Assembly: GCA_017642335.1 (NCBI GenBank)
Contig: JAGCPF010000001.1
Location: 1-64,000, forward strand
Source of the DNA: Fibrobacter sp.
GTDB taxonomy: Bacteria; Fibrobacterota; Fibrobacteria; Fibrobacterales; Fibrobacteraceae
DNA: 64,000 nucleotides
Direction of reading: 5' to 3'
A model generated the notes under the pieces. It ran no database searches, was not told where the DNA came from, and worked only from the letters and a program-made list of their open reading frames with translations. The position numbers were made by a program, and so were the translations under genes. Within the stretch, counting starts at the first letter, position 1. Every line of letters begins with the position of its first letter. Shown one piece after another: positions 29,637 through 38,629 of the stretch.

Positions 29637-32045
29637 CTAGAATCTTCCGACTGTCACACCAGCGTAGAATCCGGGCCACCAGCGCGCTTTGTGCTTTTCG
29701 CTGCCGAAATCGTCGTGATATTTGCCCAAAGGTTTCACGTAAATGTCATCCCCATAACCGGCAGAAACCACATTGATCGTTCCTCCGACAGAGAGACCGA
29801 CAAACGGGACAAACTGGCTCGTGTATCCTAGGCGTACACGATGGTGGAAACCCGATTCATCATCATCCTTGAACAGCCTGCCGTTGCGAGCATTCAAGAA
29901 CATGTATTCCAGCTCGAAGTGGCTACCATATTTGCCAAACTGCGTACCGGCACCGAGACCGGTTTCGTACACGTCGCTGAAGTGCTTAAATCCCGTACCT
30001 TTCTCAATAAGGCGAGCGCCCTCGAACGTGGTAAAGAAATACGCCGTCCCGAAGCGGAGCGCGATATCGAGCGCACCCATTTCGTTCATGGATGCCGTCG
30101 CACTCCACACACCGTTTCCGACCAAACTCAAGAGGCCAACCGGAGTCGATTCGCAATATCCGCAGATGTTGAGGATGCCAACTTGCGGACCTTCGGCGCG
30201 GCCTGCAATATTCATGACGGATACCTGCGCACCTTTAAGTTTATCGGCGATGTTCATCGCAGCGGAAACCTGGACATCCGTCTCGTCGGCAACGTTCATA
30301 GCCGCAGTAATCTGAACGTCATTCTTTCTTGCAACATTCATCGCGGCAGAAATCTGGATATCCGATTCGCGTGCAACATTCATCGCGGCAGTGACCTGGA
30401 CATCGGTTCGTTTCGCATAGTTGAAAGCCGACGAAACCTGTGCACCGTCCACGGTATCGGCAGCGAAGTTTGCGGCACCGGAGACCTGCACACCCTTGGA
30501 TTTCTTGAGCGTAGCGTTGAGTGACGATGCAATTTGCGCTCCGTCAAAGGATTCCGCAAAATTCAGAGTGCTACTGATCTGCAGGCCCTTGGACGCATGA
30601 CGCACGGCATTGACGACACCGAGCTGCAAGCCCTCCATGCTCCCGGCATAGTTGACCATCGAAGATGCCTGAACGCCTTCAATCCTTTCCTTGGCCGCAT
30701 TCAAGCCAGCAGTCAGCTGAATACCGTGAATTTCCTTTTTCGCACCGTTCGCGAGCAAGCTAACCTGCGAGCCCAACATGTAGTCATGCGCAACGGACGC
30801 AAACAATCCGAACTGCATTCCCTTGCGGGGTTCCTTGTCGACATCCACCAAGTTGAACGTCATGCGGTATTTGCCGTTATGGTCGAGGGAATCAAGCGAA
30901 CAGGCGATGGAATCACCAGAAGCGCAGTCCCTTTTCCCGCCGATTTCGCCACGGAGCGTCGTCTTTTCGGTGGAAAGCATCGCGAACTGCTTCTGCGAAA
31001 GGCGAGCACGGTAGTTGTCCTGGAGAACGACGCTCGCTTCCTTGTACTCGGCAGGGCGTTCCAGGCGGACATTGTACCTGCCGGCAGGGAACCCGAGGCT
31101 CATGGAACGGCCGCCCTTCTTGTAGAGTTCGGCAACCAGCACGCCCTTGTCGTCACGGATAAAGAGTCGGCCATCCACATCCTCGTCCAATTCGAGTCCG
31201 GCACTCGTGCTACGCAGATCCGTCATCACCACGTCACCCGTTCCCGCGAGGTTCATGTCGCGGCTCGGATGCTGCGCACCGCCCATCGTCGTTTCGGTCT
31301 TCTGCAAAGTCTCGTTGAAAGCAAACTGGTAGGCCTCGGACAAGGTGACCTTTCCATCGCCACTCAGGTCGCCAGCACCGCGCATGCCGCTCACAAGGGA
31401 ATGCGTAAAGAAGGAACCCTTCAGCTTGTCGCTTTCCTGGCTGGACTCGTCCTGCGTGCTGCTAGTGATAAATGCATAGCCCTTCATGTCGCTGCTCTGG
31501 TCCACCATGAACGCGGGCACCGCCACACCGCCCTTGAGACGGGTAATCGCACCAGAACCGCAAGCATCGATGACCGCGATTTTCACGTCGGCATTCAGAG
31601 CGTCGATGCGCTTGCGCAGTTCCTTCCACGCATAAATCTCATTGCCCAGGCGGAGGCCCTTCTCGTCGGCATGACCGCTGTAGTAGAAAAGCACCTCGTT
31701 GCGTCCGCCCGAATTCTTGTTCTGCGAGACCTTGCTGTCAAGGCCGTCAAGCTGCTTCTGGAGTCCGGCCACGCCCGGTTCCTTCACGACAATCACGTTC
31801 TGCGCCTGCACGCCGCCCATTTCGCGAAGCACATTCGCAAACGACTTTGCATCCGATTCGGCATAGCGGAGCATGGGGCGGCCCTCGCCGCCGTAGTTTG
31901 CACTCACAGCAATCACATAACGGCTAATACGGTTATCGCCCTGCGCCGCAGACGCATTCGAAGCCGCAGCCAAAAAGAACAGAGCCGCCAAGGAAAGTGC
32001 CATAATCGTCATCGACGCATCCAGCTTTTCAATCAATTTTTTCAT
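29637..32045 (-). CDS. Secreted caspase-like peptidase (C14) with repeat and outer-membrane-like C-terminus
   Basis: About 802 residues from the ATG at 32045 (GGGAGA upstream). A signal peptide ends near ASNASA. Residues about 40-260 form a caspase-fold domain with the catalytic His in FYYSGHADE and the Cys in VIDACGSGA. An EF-hand-like loop, DLSGDGKVTLSE, lies inside, as often in bacterial caspases. After it come about ten short repeats of the type DVQVTAAMNVA / GVQVSGAANFA (about residues 430-650), which should form a regular beta structure. The C-terminal part, ending in aromatic Phe, looks like a beta-barrel or outer-membrane region. It is the third gene of an ECF sigma/anti-sigma operon. 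Substrate unknown. Confidence 0.85.
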   Translation of the reverse strand: MKKLIEKLDASMTIMALSLAALFFLAAASNASAAQGDNRISRYVIAVSANYGGEGRPMLRYAESDAKSFANVLREMGGVQAQNVIVVKEPGVAGLQKQLDGLDSKVSQNKNSGGRNEVLFYYSGHADEKGLRLGNEIYAWKELRKRIDALNADVKIAVIDACGSGAITRLKGGVAVPAFMVDQSSDMKGYAFITSSTQDESSQESDKLKGSFFTHSLVSGMRGAGDLSGDGKVTLSEAYQFAFNETLQKTETTMGGAQHPSRDMNLAGTGDVVMTDLRSTSAGLELDEDVDGRLFIRDDKGVLVAELYKKGGRSMSLGFPAGRYNVRLERPAEYKEASVVLQDNYRARLSQKQFAMLSTEKTTLRGEIGGKRDCASGDSIACSLDSLDHNGKYRMTFNLVDVDKEPRKGMQFGLFASVAHDYMLGSQVSLLANGAKKEIHGIQLTAGLNAAKERIEGVQASSMVNYAGSMEGLQLGVVNAVRHASKGLQISSTLNFAESFDGAQIASSLNATLKKSKGVQVSGAANFAADTVDGAQVSSAFNYAKRTDVQVTAAMNVARESDIQISAAMNVARKNDVQITAAMNVADETDVQVSAAMNIADKLKGAQVSVMNIAGRAEGPQVGILNICGYCESTPVGLLSLVGNGVWSATASMNEMGALDIALRFGTAYFFTTFEGARLIEKGTGFKHFSDVYETGLGAGTQFGKYGSHFELEYMFLNARNGRLFKDDDESGFHHRVRLGYTSQFVPFVGLSVGGTINVVSAGYGDDIYVKPLGKYHDDFGSEKHKARWWPGFYAGVTVGRF

Positions 32046-32049
32046 CTTA

Positions 32050-32814
32050 TTATCTCCCGGCCTTGCGCAGTTCAACAATCACATTGCTCACTTCTTTATT
32101 CTTGAGCAAAGCGTTCAGGTTCTTTTCGTCGAAGTCAAAACTATTATGCGAAGTCAACAGGAAGAATGTCTCGTGTTTGGGGGCATTGTCAAGCCTGTAC
32201 GCATACGGGAGAGTCGTCATCTTACCGGGTTCGAGTTTCATCGCACTCATGCCATCGGACATGTGCATCGTGAACGTTCCGTTCCCGTCGAGGCTCAAAA
32301 GCATGCCATAGCATTTTTCCGGAACCGAATAGCGGAGCTGAATTTCGTCGCCTTCGCGGACCTCGGAGCCGTTCGTCAGCTGTACAGCACTGTCGCCGGT
32401 CTTCTTCCAGACTTCCATGCGGGCATCCAGACCCTTGATACGAGTGTCACCGGCATCGGCCATGGCGACTTCCATCGAAGCGTCGTCGCTTTGCATCGTC
32501 ACCACGTCGCGGCCCATGAACACCGCCGAGAAAATGCCGAGTGCGACCACCAAGGCGGCGGCCACCTTGAGCCAGAAAGCAGTTCCCACGGCAGAACTAG
32601 AGGACTTCCCGGCCATTTCAAGCCTAGCCTCCAGCGCATTGAACGGGCATTCCTCGAGAATGCGGCCGTTTTCTTCGCGCAGTTTCTTCACACGGGCGGC
32701 GAAAATCTCGTCGCTCACCTCGCGCTCCCTGAGTTCGCGCATTTCTACGTCGGGAAGTTCCCCGAGCAGGTAGCGCTCCATCTTGAAATCGGAAATCTTC
32801 TTGATGGTCGTCAT
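32050..32814 (-). CDS. Transmembrane anti-sigma-like protein with DUF4384-like domain
   Basis: The 254-residue protein has a cytoplasmic N-terminus with MERYLLGELPDVEMRELRE, a typical anti-sigma start, one membrane segment at about residues 78-101, and an extracytoplasmic domain (GDEIQLRYSVPEKCYGMLLS) resembling DUF4384, often found with caspase-like proteins. There is no HxxxCxxC zinc motif. Its ATG overlaps the sigma stop (ATGA), and it ends five bases before the caspase start. It likely holds the ECF sigma factor inactive until a surface signal arrives. Confidence 0.75.
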   Translation of the reverse strand: MTTIKKISDFKMERYLLGELPDVEMRELREREVSDEIFAARVKKLREENGRILEECPFNALEARLEMAGKSSSSAVGTAFWLKVAAALVVALGIFSAVFMGRDVVTMQSDDASMEVAMADAGDTRIKGLDARMEVWKKTGDSAVQLTNGSEVREGDEIQLRYSVPEKCYGMLLSLDGNGTFTMHMSDGMSAMKLEPGKMTTLPYAYRLDNAPKHETFFLLTSHNSFDFDEKNLNALLKNKEVSNVIVELRKAGR

Positions 32815-33317
32815 CTTTTAACCTCCAGATCTTTAATCCCAGCCTGCAAGGTGCGCAAACGCTTGCGCACGCCGCTCACCGACAGTCCCACCATCTCGGC
32901 GGTTTCCTCGAGCGTCATGCCATCTACATAATGCAACACTGCGATAGTCCGCGTCGATTCCTGTTCCTTCGAAAAGATTTTAGCCAAAAGGCCCCGGGCC
33001 TCGTAGCCGTCCATTTCGTCGTCTGCACAGGCGATGTTCAGGAGCGTATCGCTTGAATCGACATCCAGGCCGCGGCGTTTCTTGTCGCGGATACGGTTTA
33101 GGCAAAGCCTCGTCGCCGTATTCCACAGAAGGCTGCTCGGCTGCGAAAGGTCCAGCGAATCCTTGCGGTCGTAAATGCGCAGGAACACGTCCTGCATCAT
33201 GTCCTTCGCCTCGGCATCGTCCCCGAGCAGGGACAAACAGCGCCTATATACCATAGGAGCATATGCCTCGTACAGTTCCGAAAACGCCTTTTGGCCAGCC
33301 TGATTATCGACTTTCAT
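32811..33317 (-). CDS. ECF-type RNA polymerase sigma factor
   Basis: This 168-residue protein has region 2 (AYAPMVYRRCLSLLGDDAEAKDMMQDVFLRIYDRK) and region 4 with the helix-turn-helix LEETAEMVGLSVSGVRKRL, joined by a short linker, the normal size and layout for an ECF sigma factor. It heads the three-gene operon with the anti-sigma-like and caspase-like genes. Inverted GTAACACT/AGTGTTAC sequences just upstream may be its own promoter or operator. Confidence 0.9.
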   Translation of the reverse strand: MKVDNQAGQKAFSELYEAYAPMVYRRCLSLLGDDAEAKDMMQDVFLRIYDRKDSLDLSQPSSLLWNTATRLCLNRIRDKKRRGLDVDSSDTLLNIACADDEMDGYEARGLLAKIFSKEQESTRTIAVLHYVDGMTLEETAEMVGLSVSGVRKRLRTLQAGIKDLEVKR

Positions 33318-33323
33318 ACCAGT

Positions 33324-33352
33324 GTAACACTCGATTCGGTTAAAAGTGTTAC
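33324..33352. promoter_or_regulatory. Inverted repeat in the ECF sigma / sulfatase divergent promoter
   Basis: GTAACACT (33324-33331) and AGTGTTAC (33345-33352) form a perfect 8-bp inverted repeat with a 13-base spacer. It lies 7 bases upstream of the sigma ATG. GTAACA resembles ECF -35 elements, so autoregulation is likely, but no start site is known. Confidence 0.4.
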
Positions 33353-33402
33353 CACAAATCTAGAATTTTTTTCATTTCCCCCGTTTTTTTATATTTCACG
33401 CT

Positions 33403-35391
33403 GTGAAATTCCAATTGCCTAAAATCTGCGGCAAGCAAAAAGTACCTTCCGCAGCCTTTTTACGCCGAGCCAGCAGTATCGCCTTAGGAATTTCGGCCTT
33501 CATTACATTCACAATTATGGGCTACCTCGTAGTGGCAATACCGTTCGGGCTCGTATTTGTCCTTTTGGGATTCGTGAAAATCGACGCGGAACCACGAAAA
33601 AACACCATCTACACCTTCATCTGGTTCTTTATCGCCTGTTTCCTTTCTACCCAGGTCTCGCAGAGCTTCGCCGATACGCACATTGGGCTCGTCATCATCG
33701 CGCACTGGAGGAATTTTGTCGCAGAACTCCTGATGCTCGCGACTTTCCCGCTGCTCCTGCTTGCCATCACGCTGAAACCGAGACTTTCTTTTGCCGTAGG
33801 CGTCATTCCCTTCCTGCTCCTTTCCCTTGCGAACTACTACGTCTTCAGTTTCCGCGGGAACGAGCTGAACCCCATGGACTTTCTGGCCATAGGGGTTGCC
33901 AAGGATGTTGCCAGCAACTACAATTTCGGCTGGTCGTTCAACCCTACATGCGGGCTATTCTCGTACCTGATTATCTTGCAGATGGGCTTCTGCCTCAAGC
34001 CGGTACAGCTCAACAAGAAGAAACTCGCACGCATCGTTTCTGCCATCTTGTGCGTTGCGGCAGCAGGCATTTCCATCGCAAGGCTCCCCTCCGTCTACGT
34101 GATGTGCTGGGAAAAGATGGGCTCGACCCACAACGGGTTCCTAGTCAACTTCTTCGCGCAGATTATCACCACCCTCAAGCAGGCGCCGGAAGGATACTCC
34201 TACGAAATTACGGAAAAAATCGCCGAACGCTACATCGCACAAGATTCCAGTTCCGTCGCGACTGACTCCGCATCCGCCGATTCTAAACGCGCCGAGTCCG
34301 CACCCGCCGATTCCACTGCAGAGCGCCCTTCCATCATTGTCATCATGGACGAAGCTTATGCCGACATCGGCACCCTAAATCCTGAATTTGGCGACACGCT
34401 CCTTTACAAAAAGCTCCACAAGAACACCGTCAAGGGGCTCGCGCTTTCGTCCGTCTATGGCGGTGGCACGGCCAACTCCGAATACGAATTCCTGACGGGC
34501 AATTCCATGGCGTTCTTCAACCACGGCATTTCCGTCTACCAGATGTACATCAAGGCGCCCGCCTACTCTATGGCGACCCACCTCAAAGGGCTCGGCTACG
34601 AAACCTTCGCCACGCACCCATTCCATAGGCAGGGCTGGTCCAGGGAAACCATCTGGCCGCTTCTCGGTTTCGAAACCACGACCTTCCTCGAAGACTACCC
34701 GCAAAAGAAAAAAATCCGAGACTACGTGAGCGACCAGGAAATGTTCGAATACATCATCGACAAGTTCGAGCACAGGAAAAAGCCCCTGTTCCTTTACGGC
34801 GTCACCATGCAGAACCACAGCGGGTACAATCCCGACGACGAAAGCCAGAAACTCCAAGTCCCGCTGAAACGTTACCCAGGATATCCCGACGCGGAACTCT
34901 ACACGGGCCTTATCCGCGAATCCGACAAGGCCCTGAAATACCTGCTGCGTTATTTTGAACAAATCAAAGAAAAAGTCGTCATCGTATTCTACGGGGATCA
35001 CTTCCCAGGGCTGAATAAAGAATTCTACAAAGAAGTCTATGGCAAGGAATTTACGTCCCTGAAGGAACGCCAGAAGTTGTACAAAGTTCCCTTCTTCGTG
35101 TGGACAAACTACGAATCAAAATCCATAGACGTCCCCCTGACAAGCCTCAACTACCTGAGCAACTACGTGTACAAGGTCGCGGGCATTGAGTTCCCGGCTT
35201 ACAACCGCTTCCTGAGCGACATGCAAGAGCAAATCCCCGCCATGAATTCCTGGGGATTCTATTCCACAACGCATCACAAGTTCCTGAACTACAACTATGC
35301 CGACGGCAAAGAAAAGAAGATGCTGCAGGAATACAGGATGTTGCAATACAACTCCATCTTCGACAACAAGCGGAATATTATTTTCAAGTGA
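33403..35391 (+). CDS. LTA-synthase-family membrane phosphotransferase (sulfatase fold)
   Basis: The 662-residue protein has about five N-terminal membrane helices (residues about 25-230) and an extracytoplasmic alkaline-phosphatase-superfamily domain from about 305. Landmarks are IIVIMDEAYAD (metal/nucleophile region), ANSEYEFLTGN, HPFHRQGWSRETIW and FYGDHFPG, all typical of lipoteichoic acid synthase / phosphoglycerol transferase proteins. In a diderm it probably transfers phosphoglycerol or phosphoethanolamine to a surface glycan or lipid. The usual nucleophilic Thr is replaced by Ala or Glu in the first motif, so the exact nucleophile is unclear. A Ser/Ala/Asp-rich linker lies at about 285-305. 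The start is GTG. It is transcribed divergently from the ECF operon. Confidence 0.85.
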   Translation: MKFQLPKICGKQKVPSAAFLRRASSIALGISAFITFTIMGYLVVAIPFGLVFVLLGFVKIDAEPRKNTIYTFIWFFIACFLSTQVSQSFADTHIGLVIIAHWRNFVAELLMLATFPLLLLAITLKPRLSFAVGVIPFLLLSLANYYVFSFRGNELNPMDFLAIGVAKDVASNYNFGWSFNPTCGLFSYLIILQMGFCLKPVQLNKKKLARIVSAILCVAAAGISIARLPSVYVMCWEKMGSTHNGFLVNFFAQIITTLKQAPEGYSYEITEKIAERYIAQDSSSVATDSASADSKRAESAPADSTAERPSIIVIMDEAYADIGTLNPEFGDTLLYKKLHKNTVKGLALSSVYGGGTANSEYEFLTGNSMAFFNHGISVYQMYIKAPAYSMATHLKGLGYETFATHPFHRQGWSRETIWPLLGFETTTFLEDYPQKKKIRDYVSDQEMFEYIIDKFEHRKKPLFLYGVTMQNHSGYNPDDESQKLQVPLKRYPGYPDAELYTGLIRESDKALKYLLRYFEQIKEKVVIVFYGDHFPGLNKEFYKEVYGKEFTSLKERQKLYKVPFFVWTNYESKSIDVPLTSLNYLSNYVYKVAGIEFPAYNRFLSDMQEQIPAMNSWGFYSTTHHKFLNYNYADGKEKKMLQEYRMLQYNSIFDNKRNIIFK

Positions 35392-35417
35392 TTAATGGGC
35401 ATCGCACCTAACAAAAA

Positions 35418-35442
35418 ATCCCGCAGCATTTCTGCCACGGGA
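35418..35442. terminator. Bidirectional terminator between convergent genes
   Basis: ATCCCG...CGGGAT encloses an interrupted inner stem (GCA/TGC). There is an A-run on the left and TTTTA on the right. It sits between the convergent sulfatase-like and metY genes. Confidence 0.6.
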
Positions 35443-35470
35443 TGATTTTAAAAGCTACAAAGTAACTCGA

Positions 35471-36748
35471 TTACACCTTGTCGAGGGCCTGCGTGAGGTC
35501 GGCGATGATGTCTTCGACGTTCTCGATACCCACGCTGAAGCGGATCAGGTCCGGAGCGACACCGGCTTCGATGAGCTGTTCGTCGCTGAGCTGACGGTGC
35601 GTGTGGCTTGCCGGGTGCAGCACGCAGCTGCGAGCGTCGGCCACGTGGGTCACGATGCAAATCATCTTGAGACTGTCCATGAACTGGATGGACTTTTCAC
35701 GACCACCCTTGATGCCGAACGTGAGGACGCCGCACGGGAGGCCGCCCTTGAACTGCTTCTGGGCGAGTTCGTAGTACTTGTCGCCTTCGAGGCCAGCGTA
35801 GTTAACCCAAGCCACCTTCGGGTGGTTCTTGAGGAACTTGGCGCAGGCGAGAGCGTTTTCGCAGTGGCGCGGCATGCGGAGGTGCAAGGTTTCGAGGCCC
35901 ACGTTCAGGAGGAACGCGTTCTGCGGAGACTGGATGGAACCGAAGTCGCGCATGAGCTGGGCGGTAGCCTTCGTGATGAAGGCTCCCTTGCCGAAAGCCT
36001 TCGTGTAGGCGAGACCGTGGTAGCTCGGATCCGGTTCGGTGAGGCCCTTGAAACGGTCGTGGTTCGCTTCCCAGTCGAAGTTGCCGCTATCCACGATGCA
36101 ACCACCGACTGCCATGGCGTGGCCGTCCATGTACTTGGTCGTGGAGTGCGTCACGATGTCAACGCCGAATTCAATCGGGCGGCAGAGAATCGGGGTCGGG
36201 AACGTGTTATCCACAATCATCGGAACGCCGTGCTTGTGGGCGATGTCAGCAAAGCGCTTGAGGTCCAGAACCTTGCCAGCCGGGTTGGCGACCGTTTCGC
36301 CGAAGAAACATTTGGTGTTCGGGCGGAAGGCCTTCTCGATTTCTTCGTCGCTCGCGTCCTGGTCAACGAACGTGCATTCGATGCCGAGCTTCTTCATCGT
36401 GACGGAGAAGAGGTTGCTCGTGCCGCCGTAAATAGCGCTCGTGCTAATGAAGTGGTCACCCGCTTCGCAGATGTTGAAGACGGCGTAGAAGTTGGCTGCC
36501 TGACCGGAGCTCGTGAGCATCGCAGCGACACCACCTTCGAGAGCAGCAATCTTGTTGGCGACAGCGTCGTTAGTCGGGTTCTGCAGACGCGTGTAGAAGT
36601 AGCCGCTGGCCTTCAAGTCGAACAGGTCCGCCATGTCGTTGGTGGTTTCGTACTTGAATGTGGTGCTCTGGTAGATGGGAAGAACGCGCGGTTCGCCGTT
36701 CTTCGGCTGCCAACCGCCCTGGATGCAAAGAGTTTCGATCTTGGACAT
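35471..36748 (-). CDS. metY: O-acetylhomoserine sulfhydrylase
   Basis: A PLP-dependent Cys/Met metabolism enzyme of about 425 residues that makes homocysteine from O-acetylhomoserine and sulfide. The start MSKIETLCIQGG and the motifs GDHFISTSAIYGGTSNLF, VDNTFPTPILCRP and the PLP lysine in THSTTKYMDGH are diagnostic of MetY, as is the end LIRFSVGIENVEDI. I chose the ATG at 36748 because AGAGG lies upstream; the in-frame extension to 36808 covers the promoter. It has its own promoter and a palindromic operator and is likely controlled by sulfur or methionine supply. Confidence 0.93.
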   Translation of the reverse strand: MSKIETLCIQGGWQPKNGEPRVLPIYQSTTFKYETTNDMADLFDLKASGYFYTRLQNPTNDAVANKIAALEGGVAAMLTSSGQAANFYAVFNICEAGDHFISTSAIYGGTSNLFSVTMKKLGIECTFVDQDASDEEIEKAFRPNTKCFFGETVANPAGKVLDLKRFADIAHKHGVPMIVDNTFPTPILCRPIEFGVDIVTHSTTKYMDGHAMAVGGCIVDSGNFDWEANHDRFKGLTEPDPSYHGLAYTKAFGKGAFITKATAQLMRDFGSIQSPQNAFLLNVGLETLHLRMPRHCENALACAKFLKNHPKVAWVNYAGLEGDKYYELAQKQFKGGLPCGVLTFGIKGGREKSIQFMDSLKMICIVTHVADARSCVLHPASHTHRQLSDEQLIEAGVAPDLIRFSVGIENVEDIIADLTQALDKV

Positions 36749-36828
36749 ATTTGCCTCTTGTTTAATTTCAAAACCAAATATAGATAGTCGGCGGTTCGGA
36801 GCCGCCAAACCTATTTGTTATGTAGGTA

Positions 36829-36881
36829 AATATAGAAAATGGCTATATCTTGTCAATGCGCTTATGCAGATATTTGCATAA
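36829..36881 (-). promoter_or_regulatory. metY: metY promoter with palindromic operator
   Basis: On the minus strand TTGACA (36851-36856) and TATATT (36829-36834) are separated by 16 bases, a near-consensus sigma-70 promoter. Directly upstream, TTATGCA-gatatt-TGCATAA (36862-36881) is a perfect 7-bp inverted repeat, well placed for an activator or repressor. Confidence 0.6.
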
Positions 36882-36904
36882 ACATTACGCTCGGGCTAGT
36901 AAAA

Positions 36905-38527
36905 CTAATCCTTGACGCAGCGGACCGGCAGGGTCTGGGTGCCGTCGGAGCTTGTCTCCTCACTGATGCTTGAGGCGGGAGCGTCATAACGCATGGGTTT
37001 CGAAGCATCGCAGCTGTCCGTTTCGCATTCGGGGCGCGAAATTGCCCAAAAGCCGAGCTCGTCGACTTCGTTCGTGACCTTCCACTCCCCTGATGCCTCA
37101 GTCAGCGAACGGAACTCCATATCGCTGGGCAGGTGCCAGCCCTCGGGGCACACCGTCTGGGCGGCATTCCAGGAATACATCCGGCCATATTCGGTGCAGT
37201 ATTCGTTCAAACCGTTGTAGCAACCGCTCTCGCCCGCTTCGAACCGCAAGTTCTCTTCCATCCACATCCGATTTGCGATTTTGACCGTCTTGTACATCTG
37301 GCCGTCACGCGGGTCCTTCATGACATCGCCCTTGATACAGCGTACAAAGTGGTAGCTGTCGGGACTCAGCATCGCCTCGCAATAATCGCTGCCGCCAAAA
37401 CGGTAATGTTTCAGCGACTTCACCTCGACATTGCCTTCGTCATCCGGCCAAAGGGAAATTTTTTTCGAATCCAAAGTCCAGTAAGAAGAAAACGCCAAGT
37501 ATTCCCCATGGTCCTCGGAGCATTCGCCCTCGTAATAACGGCGGGTCAACGTGGAGAAATTCAGCCCGTACGCATCGGTCGGATAAAAGAATATCTCGAC
37601 ATTCGGCGAAGCCGACGGATCGCCCCTGCGATTCCCGTATATGGCATAGAAAGGTTTCAGTTTCGATGTCGCAAAAAAGTCGTCGAAGGAGGCCGATTCG
37701 GGGAATTGTGCCTTGAGTCCCGCAAACTCGGCTGCCTTGGGTAAGCGCCAACCTTCGGGGCAGATTCCGCCATCGATTTCCGATTCCGGGTATTCGTAAC
37801 CGGCATCTGCAGGCAGTTCCCTCATCTTCTTTTTATGGGGGTCCGTAAACGAGCGGCTTCCCGGAGTCTTGTACTGCAAATCCTGAGCCATCCAGACCTG
37901 GTCCCCGACCTTGACGGTATTGTAGGTTTTCCCGTCGCGAGTGTCCGTCATCTTGCCCAGTTTCACTTTCCGCGGCATCTTGACGAATCCCCAGAACTTG
38001 ACCATGGCGAGGCACACGTCGTTCCATTTCTTTCCCGGATAAATGTCCTGTATCTCGATGATTATCTTGTGCACATTTTCGAGGGGTGGGTCAAGCACGA
38101 TGACATCGGAATGGGATTTTTCGTGCCCGTTCCATTTCGGCTTGGCGAGCTTGACCGTTTTTACCGGATTGCTCTTCGAGTTCAGGTAAATCTTGATAGT
38201 CTTCGCGAGGCTGTTGTTCACGTACGAAGCCGAGTCGCGCATGTTCCCGTTAAGCAGCGTAATCACGCTGACCTGCTGCGCACCTACCGTAAATTCAAGA
38301 GTGACATTCCTGTCGTCGAACGGGGCTCCCCACACCTGATAAAAGGGAGGCACGTTTTTCTTCATGACCAGATTTTCGGGCCTGTAGTTCTCTTTGTCCT
38401 TATCCAGCAGAGTCGCCGAAGCCTTGACTCCGTTAATCGGAATAGACTCGATTGCATGGGAAAGTGGAACGCCCGCAATAAAAACACCAAACATCAAAAA
38501 GGTCAAAAACTTCTTCACACGACCCAA
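36905..38527 (-). CDS. Secreted FISUMP-domain protein with N-terminal discoidin-like domain
   Basis: The 540-residue protein starts with a signal peptide (MGRVKKFLTFLMFGVFIAG...SHA). Residues about 30-180 look like an F5/8-type C or NPCBM-like sugar-binding module (YRPENLVMKKNVPP, then a WG/VTLEF pattern). Two FISUMP domains follow: residues about 195-400 (TDTRDGKTYNTVKVGDQVWMA, CPEGWRLPKAAEF) and about 405-540 (KDPRDGQMYKTVKIANRMWM, CPEGWHLPSDMEF, VRCVKD). FISUMP is a large Fibrobacter surface-protein family and is the strongest taxonomic marker in this window. The function is probably cell-surface carbohydrate binding. It is divergent from the neighbouring transporter gene. Confidence 0.88.
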   Translation of the reverse strand: MGRVKKFLTFLMFGVFIAGVPLSHAIESIPINGVKASATLLDKDKENYRPENLVMKKNVPPFYQVWGAPFDDRNVTLEFTVGAQQVSVITLLNGNMRDSASYVNNSLAKTIKIYLNSKSNPVKTVKLAKPKWNGHEKSHSDVIVLDPPLENVHKIIIEIQDIYPGKKWNDVCLAMVKFWGFVKMPRKVKLGKMTDTRDGKTYNTVKVGDQVWMAQDLQYKTPGSRSFTDPHKKKMRELPADAGYEYPESEIDGGICPEGWRLPKAAEFAGLKAQFPESASFDDFFATSKLKPFYAIYGNRRGDPSASPNVEIFFYPTDAYGLNFSTLTRRYYEGECSEDHGEYLAFSSYWTLDSKKISLWPDDEGNVEVKSLKHYRFGGSDYCEAMLSPDSYHFVRCIKGDVMKDPRDGQMYKTVKIANRMWMEENLRFEAGESGCYNGLNEYCTEYGRMYSWNAAQTVCPEGWHLPSDMEFRSLTEASGEWKVTNEVDELGFWAISRPECETDSCDASKPMRYDAPASSISEETSSDGTQTLPVRCVKD

Positions 38528-38629
38528 TATATTTTTTTTTATGGTATCTAGGGCCCAGAACCCAAAGAAATCATTGACAATAACAAAAAAATATCAAAGT
38601 ATGATAAAAAAATTTTATCTTTGCCCTCG

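Noticed and set aside
30534..32105. A 523-codon plus-strand frame opposite the caspase gene
   Set aside because: The minus strand encodes a signal peptide, caspase dyad and repeats; the opposite frame is a shadow.
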